This document shows, in pieces, positions 57,711-64,000 of a stretch of DNA of 64,000 nt. The position numbers were made by a program, and so were the translations under genes. Every line of letters begins with the position of its first letter. Position 1 is the stretch's first letter. The notes beneath the pieces were generated by a model. It was not told the DNA's origin and did no database searches. It worked only from the letters and a program-made list of their open reading frames with translations. Source of the DNA: Eumeta japonica (Eukaryota > Arthropoda > Insecta > Lepidoptera > Psychidae); the NCBI GenBank assembly GCA_005406025.1, contig BGZK01000543.1:300153-364152 (forward strand). The letters run 5' to 3'.

Positions 57711-59600
57711 CATATTTATCCTACCTTTCGCCATTATTAAAGGCGTGGGATATTTGTATTTGCCCTCAAATACACTGACGAGTGTTTCCTCTTACATTCT
57801 TTTTATTTCAGATAGAAGATTGGACCTTAAACTATTCCATACCGGTCAATGCGAATTTATTACATAATTAACAATGAGATGATAATGTCAATAATTTAAC
57901 ACCAATCGATCTATTTACAGACAACAGCATAGTATCAAATGAGAATAAGATGTAAGATTCGTAAAATAGTCTTATCGAGCACTTTTAAATTTACGGCGTC
58001 ATATTTTACCGCCTACTGTCATATCTTTCATTATATTATTTTGGGTGAGAATGAACGGAAGAAAAAATTACTTTCATACAATAAGATCAAACTTATTGAA
58101 ATCAAGTAACAGTAAATCCGTCTCCGCGAGCACGAGAGCGCTGGGGACGATAACGTCGCGACCCGCGACCGCGACGACTTAAGATGTACCGCCAGAAGCG
58201 ACGACTGAATTAATGACTTAAGTTAAAAGCTCAAGCGAGTGGGTGGTGGCTGTACCACATCAAGTATTGTCGTATGCACAATGAATGAAGACGCACTGCC
58301 GAGTTCATATATATTCAAACATAATATCAAATACACTATTAGAATCATAAAGTTCTAGCTATATCTCAAAAGTTAGTGAAAAAATCCGACTGCGCGAAAT
58401 TAAACTAAATAGATGGAAACAAAATTATTAAAACAACCATCAATTAAATTATGACAAGTGTTTACACTCGGAGACGTGCATTTGCGGTAAGAAAAAACAT
58501 GAATATCATGCATCGTAATGCAAATCCTTATCGTATTTAATTAAATCATTTTTACATAATCCTATTTCTACCGTTCACTTTTACGCAGTCGAATGTTTAT
58601 TTTTTTTATTTACTACGCTTCTGTTTTAACAACAAACTAAGCTTGTTTTCTCTGTTAACAATATTAACGTCGCGTCTTGTAATAATCGTAGTAAATTTCT
58701 TTTGTAATAATTTATATCAATAAAAGATAAATTCAAGTTGTGTATTTTTAAATGAGGTTATTGCTGTAAATTGAAAGCAAATATCATCTTGCTTTGAAGA
58801 GACCTATCCAATAATATATTACTCAATACGATATCAAATTATTTTCATCATCACCATTTGTATTTTACGGCTGTCATTCTGGTCTTATAATAAATATTTT
58901 TTACGTTAATAAGATGATAATAAGAACACTATCACACCTTTATTACTAGTTTTGAAAATTTTAATGAGAATGATTGCTAACCAAATTTAAATCGTTTTAT
59001 ACCTCATTAATTCCAAAATGAAAAATGATTAAAGAAACCTAAATAATTCAAAGACCTATTCAATGATACCCCTTGATACATAGCTCGTCGACTTTTATTA
59101 TTCATTTTTGGCAATATGACGTCTGATAGTAGCATATTGAATTTTCATTACTGCATGTCTTCAGTTACACCCTCAAGAATGAAACAAACCGATTAATGAA
59201 GGGACCTGGAGATCGATCCACGCGTTTGTTCTCTAGAGCATCATAAAGGAAATTAATATACATGCATAGGTGCATACAGTATAGAGTATAGACTGATATT
59301 TACCCTCCTTTACGTTACGCAGTCGGATAGCAGCAACAGCGTCGTGTTAAATAAATAAAAGTTTGGTGCACTGAAGGAACAATGAACATTAATTACAATT
59401 AATTAATGTATTATACATAATATAATCGTGGACTTCATTACATGTGCGTTAGAGATTTATTGTATAAAAGAACCCTGGAGAGCGAAGAATAAGTCATAAA
59501 ATACAAAATTTGTTTTAACATTTAAACTTTTTTGATTCCTTAAAATTGATGAACAACCCGAATTGGGATCTATATCGAGACTAGCATCTGAATGAGGAAC
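57711..59600. other. AT-rich stretch with a small CpG-rich patch at 58120-58200
   Basis: 58120-58200 (GCGAGCACGAGAGCGCTGGG, TCGCGACCCGCGACCGCGAC) is GC-rich without a supported frame. The rest is AT-rich and shows no gene or repeat family. Confidence 0.3.
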
Positions 59601-59609
59601 GGACAGAAA

Positions 59610-59890
59610 TCAGGATTACGGTGAGAGCAGTGCAGGTGGAGAAAATTTATTGCGTGTCCACGTCAAAGTGACTAAGCATACTCGCATACTACGCGCGCAG
59701 TTGTTGAAATGTGGTTTCGTACTGTTTCGTCGTGTACTAGGAGAGCGGCAAATGATAAGAGACATCGTGCGCGCGCACTGGCACTGCGCACGAGCGTGCA
59801 CGAAGCACAGAGTGCTCCGTTATTTCTAATTTACTGGGATTGCAAAACGATAAGAAATACATTCATAGTGGCGCGCTGCGCGGGCTCATG
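59610..59890. promoter_or_regulatory. CpG-rich candidate regulatory block
   Basis: Contains GCGCGCGCACTGGCACTGCG, GCGCGCTGCGCGGG and similar CG-rich stretches. Open frames on both strands are short and lack family signatures, so a promoter or enhancer is more likely than a coding exon. Confidence 0.3.
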
Positions 59891-62800
59891 TTGTGTAAAT
59901 GTGCTGTAATGTTCTATTTACACTTAATACAATTCTATCGGTTACAGCTATATTAATTTTCAATACGACTATCTACAACTGACAATGCGCCGCAATTAAA
60001 TTAATCAAACGATATCATTTCATTATAGTCTACCTCGATTTTACCTTTAGTTTGCTGCTTTTATGCGCTTGTTTAATTTAGTTGTTTAGTCTATTGGGAT
60101 TTACATTTCACCGAAATGAAAAGAAATATGAGAATAAAAGTTTATAAATCCATGAATAATCATCTAAAATTATTTAAGACGAGTCTTCATCAGCTGTCCG
60201 ACGCAATGAACGGAGAATGGCTTGAAATACAAATATAACTACTAATTAGCGTTGCGCCCGCGGCTAATCGTCAGTGCAGCAAGCACATTGTATATGTCAT
60301 ATGGTTCAGTAGGTTGGTTAAATAATGGCTCTTTAAATTACAATGCCTATTAAAACTTTATACACGAGGTGATCTTTCAGCAAATAAACGGTCCCTGACA
60401 TTTACAAAATATTAGTTTCAAATTAACATTGACCTATAAAGGCAATCAGAGGACCACTAAGTAGAGTGACATCACAGATAGTTTAATTTGCAGAATTAAC
60501 ACAATATAAACAACCGCTGCAAAACTTACGACAAATGTGACAATCCCAAAAATACCCAAGTCTTAAATCACATTTCAATTCAATTTTGATAGATACGTCA
60601 GTTTATGTTTTCATTGTGTTGATTTATCTATTTCAATATCTTTAATTGTAGTTACATATTTTCTTTCCTTAGCAGTCTGGCAATGCATTAAAGCGTGAAT
60701 ATTATTTTAAATTGAAACTATTATTTTCTTACTTTTAAAAAATTATAATGCAATTATTGTAACGGGTTTTGTTCGAAATCAAATTTTAATTTAAAATCAA
60801 TCACAAATCGCACACATAGACGTCAAACATAACAACCCTCGTTCTCGCCATCAGCGTTTAATAACAGTACTTCATAAATATACATTCTAATAGTTTAAAT
60901 AATACGAAGGTTGTGATAACAGTAAGTTGGTAATTTCAAACGAGCAGAAGTGTAATCCTGTGGGCCTAAATTTCACAAACCACATCCATGCTGAACATCC
61001 TCCTGCTCTGTTATCAAATTTTCTCAGAAACTCGTTCATTTATTGAAACCTCAATTCGGTAGGCTTGTAATTTATAAAGCAAAGGTCCTGTAACATACAT
61101 CTACTCCACTATCAAACTGTGTTGTGTGTTTAAAGTCGACTAATTTTAAAAACAATCGGTATGAATACAAACATGATGCATCTGTTGTAAATTCTTGAGC
61201 AATTGTTCAGTTTACAGATTATTCTTGTCAAGCGGCATCAAATCAAGTTTACCATGATATTGCAACGCAATTATTAGGGTAATAACTCATTGTAATTACA
61301 TTTATGTAGTGTACTAAATTTCAAATAGATAGAACAAACGATAGTCAGGAACAGAACTCATGATCTTTGAATTGATTTAAAATATTTTGGTTACAATAGC
61401 TGAAAACCTCCCCGCTAAAACTAGCTTTCTAAAGAAACCCGCGGTGGAATCTATGGAGGAAGTATATTTACAGGTGGACATAGATATTGAAATTATAACA
61501 CCTCCTATATTTTAACAGGAATTACTAAAACAAAGAGTTGATGATATATCAATATATAATAAGAGTATGTAGCCCTTCTTCGAAGGAGTCTGTCTTATAC
61601 ATTGAGTAATTCTCTTACCTTTTGGTTTAAACATTACAATACTATGTATATACATATAACAAATCTGTAAAAGGCCGAAATTCTGTACATTGAATACATT
61701 TTAAAAAAAATGGAGATCCTTACAATCAATAACTGTTTAAATAATTTTTGGGATTCATGTTTTATATGTACATCATGAAAATGCCTGAATTGAATGGATT
61801 AAACTGTACTAGTGGATATCAGTACCGGATTAGGGAATCTTCAACCAGGTTACAGGCTAAAAGAATTATTGATTTTATGATTTAAAGAGCGTAAATAGAG
61901 GGACTGAACGATTGAATAGGTATGTTGTAATAGATATATCTATATTGTTAACATACTCGGCATTATGTAGTCTTGTATAGGCAGAAGTGTATAATATTAC
62001 TAGCGGTCTAGGTAACACGTTGAAAATGGTGAAAAATAGAGATACTGATCCTAAAGTCATTTCGATCCAGAATAATGTCTAGGAAAATATGTAAAAGAGT
62101 TTATAAGCACATAAAATTATTACAAGAGTTATAAACAATGAACGATAAAAAAAGGTATTTCGTTTTTTCCTATCTCGTAAAGTATTAATACTTAAAGAAT
62201 TAAAAAATCTTTAAAGTAGAGAAATTTACTATAAAACCACTACCGGAACTCTAACCTGATTATTTATAATTTTAATGTAACGCTGAAAATGGACCTCCGT
62301 GCGGCATTTTAAGGTGGCACGCGCGGCGTGAAAATCGAGTCATACGTCATACTAAATCATTTTTTTAACTATTAAATATAAATTTTTAAGTTTGAATATA
62401 TTATGGTTGTATTCAGGACACTTCAAAGAATTTATTCCCGTTAGAAATTTAACTCAAAAGCCTATTTTATATTTAAATATTTGTTAATCAACAAAATTTT
62501 ACTTTCGTCTTCACATTGTACACTAAAAAATTGTTTAAAATAATTTAAATAAAACTTTTCAATTCATGGATGTCTTCTAATATACATGCTTAACAAGATC
62601 ACCACATAAAAGTTTAAAAATGTCAATACGCAATAAACTTAAACAATATTATTTTGATTGTTCAAATATTGATTTTTATAGCATTTTTTTTCCTATTTAA
62701 GGATTTTTTCTGTAATTTCTAGCAATTTCAAATTAATAGTTTACGAGATATCGGCGAAAACCAAGTACCTTTTCGTACATGTTTAATAATGCTAATAAAC

Positions 62801-63149
62801 TCTTTCGACACATTTTCAGAAATTACTCCGGATCGATTGAGCTATCGCACATATTTTTTTGACCGGTGTCTCTATTTTCACCATCACAACTTGTCACCGG
62901 CGATACTGATATACGCGACTGCGTAAGGGAAATGACATCACGCGAGATTACAGGTATTAATACACTATCATCAATTCGATACGTCAAACTTTGGTCTGTC
63001 TCCGGACATCTTCGACTTCCCTCGGAATGATTCGGGGGCAGGATCGGAACGCAAAACAGTGACTAAGAGTGCGAATTACAGCTATATGATTTGAAATTGT
63101 ATTCTCAGTACGTAAGGTTATTTTTAGGCTTTCGAGACAAAATGGCAAA
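59891..63149. other. AT-rich stretch, no gene supported
   Basis: No exon was recognised. Weak family C-like scraps occur near 60245 (GCGCCCGCGGCTAATCG) and 61420. A GC-richer patch at 62870-63060 is unclassified. Confidence 0.3.
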
Positions 63150-63860
63150 ACGGAACCCTATAGTTTCATCATATCCGTCTGTCCGTTCTGGGTCCCAGGC
63201 ATTTTATTCAAAACTATAAGTCGTATATTGATGAACTTTGTAGGTGTCTTGTATAACCCGCTACTTAGTTTGGAAGTTAAGTAAACAAAATGCATATTTC
63301 TGGGGGGCACTCCATACATGTAATAGAAGCGAAAAAATTTTTTCGGCAAATATCAACATGTGCCACATATTTCGACAGTTCTTTTAAAAATACTAACTTT
63401 TCTAATCAACTTTTTCAGATTACGTCAATAAGTTTGGTATAATCGCTCCGATTGCAGAAATTTTATGGTCGTCCCCCTCTATTTTATAAACTCCAACAAA
63501 TATGAGAAAAATAACGAAGATAATGCTTAATAAAGACTTTCAACAAAATTATTTTGAACATGGTCGGATATACTGTTTTAGTTGCCGAAAAACTGCGTTT
63601 CTCAACAAAAGGACGTAAGTGGCATGAAGATACGCTCTTTTACTGATGCACTTAGTTTACACTAATTTAATAATAATAGTCGACATACCTACTTGTTTTC
63701 CTAGATAAAAGCGACTAAGCGCTCATAACTATTCTGTGCGGGAAACATGTAAAGTGTTAACAAAGTATTTTTCATCTGTAGAGTTACATTTATTTGCAAT
63801 ATTAGCCGGGACCCTATAATGGGCATGGTCTGACTTGCTCTTGGCCAGTTTTATTTCTGA
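63150..63860 (+). repeat. Family A dispersed repeat, copy 3
   Basis: This is the counterpart of 54298-54985 over nearly its whole length, with scattered substitutions and small indels (for example TTTCTGGGGGGCACTCCATA for TTTCTAGGGGGCACTCCATA). Orientation is the same as copies 1 and 2. Confidence 0.8.
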
Positions 63861-64000
63861 ATTGTTTTTTCAGCACAGCACTTTCTCATTGACTTACAAA
63901 GTACCACCTAAAACATATAAGGTTTATCAAATATTTGAGATTACAGGCACAGTTTACCTATAATGAATAATTGATTTAACTACTCACGCGCAGGATATAT
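63861..64000. other. Right edge, nothing recognised
   Basis: 140 bp of AT-rich sequence without a recognisable feature. Confidence 0.3.

Noticed and set aside
57447..57778. Overlapping open frames on both strands in a CpG-rich block
   Set aside because: Open by composition on both strands with no domain. Treated as a possible promoter.

Overview
This is a window of nuclear genome from an insect, almost certainly a butterfly or moth. The DNA is AT-rich and has little coding capacity. The few recognisable genes are split into small GC-rich exons, and most of the rest is decayed transposable elements. Several elements are of types common in Lepidoptera: a repeat tail with the GGGCGGCGGTGA block, a LINE 3' end with a 'GAGTTTCTTGCC' block, intron-containing Helitrons and mariner. 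There is no bacterial operon structure, CRISPR array or confirmed tRNA/rRNA gene.

Two host genes can be supported. On the minus strand, 9490 down to 4155 holds the first three coding exons of an aldehyde oxidase (molybdo-flavoenzyme). They encode the start methionine, the N-terminal [2Fe-2S] domain and the first half of the second [2Fe-2S] domain, with matching splice phases. The rest of the gene must lie left of the window. On the plus strand, 43692-52856 holds four small exons of a short four-helix membrane protein of unidentified family. Its membrane segments do not all lie in the spliced reading frame: there is an apparent +1 offset in exon 2 and an offsetting -1 in exon 3.

Mobile elements dominate the remainder. 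The best preserved is a complete-ended Helitron of about 5.2 kb (10982-16148). It has a TC start, a hairpin and CTAG end, insertion between A and T, and a RepHel gene with two apparent introns that is now broken by several frameshifts. Two more Helitron 5' ends (47769 and 48366, minus strand), one still joined to the N-terminal coding region, and a helicase fragment (about 39.8-40.0 kb) show older waves of the same superfamily. Other remains are two mariner copies (0.24-1.17 kb and 53.94-54.29 kb), two LINE 3' regions (27.9-28.5 kb and 44.2-45.25 kb), tRNA-derived SINE pieces, terminal-inverted-repeat miniature elements and several dispersed families with two or more copies here.

Layout: 1-1.2 kb mariner; 1.2-9.6 kb aldehyde oxidase 5' half and its introns; 10.1-16.1 kb repeats and Helitron; 16-43.6 kb gene-poor AT-rich DNA with repeats, a decayed coding remnant (18.7-19.15 kb) and CpG-rich blocks that may be promoters (19.8, 30.0 and 35.5 kb); 43.7-52.9 kb membrane-protein gene; 53-64 kb repeats plus CpG-rich blocks (57.5, 58.1 and 59.7 kb) with no recognised exon. 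Nothing here amounts to a clearly new biological system. The most unusual items are the offset frames in the membrane-protein gene, the composite inverted-repeat element at 37.2-38.7 kb and the perfect 33-bp stem at 50.77-50.87 kb.
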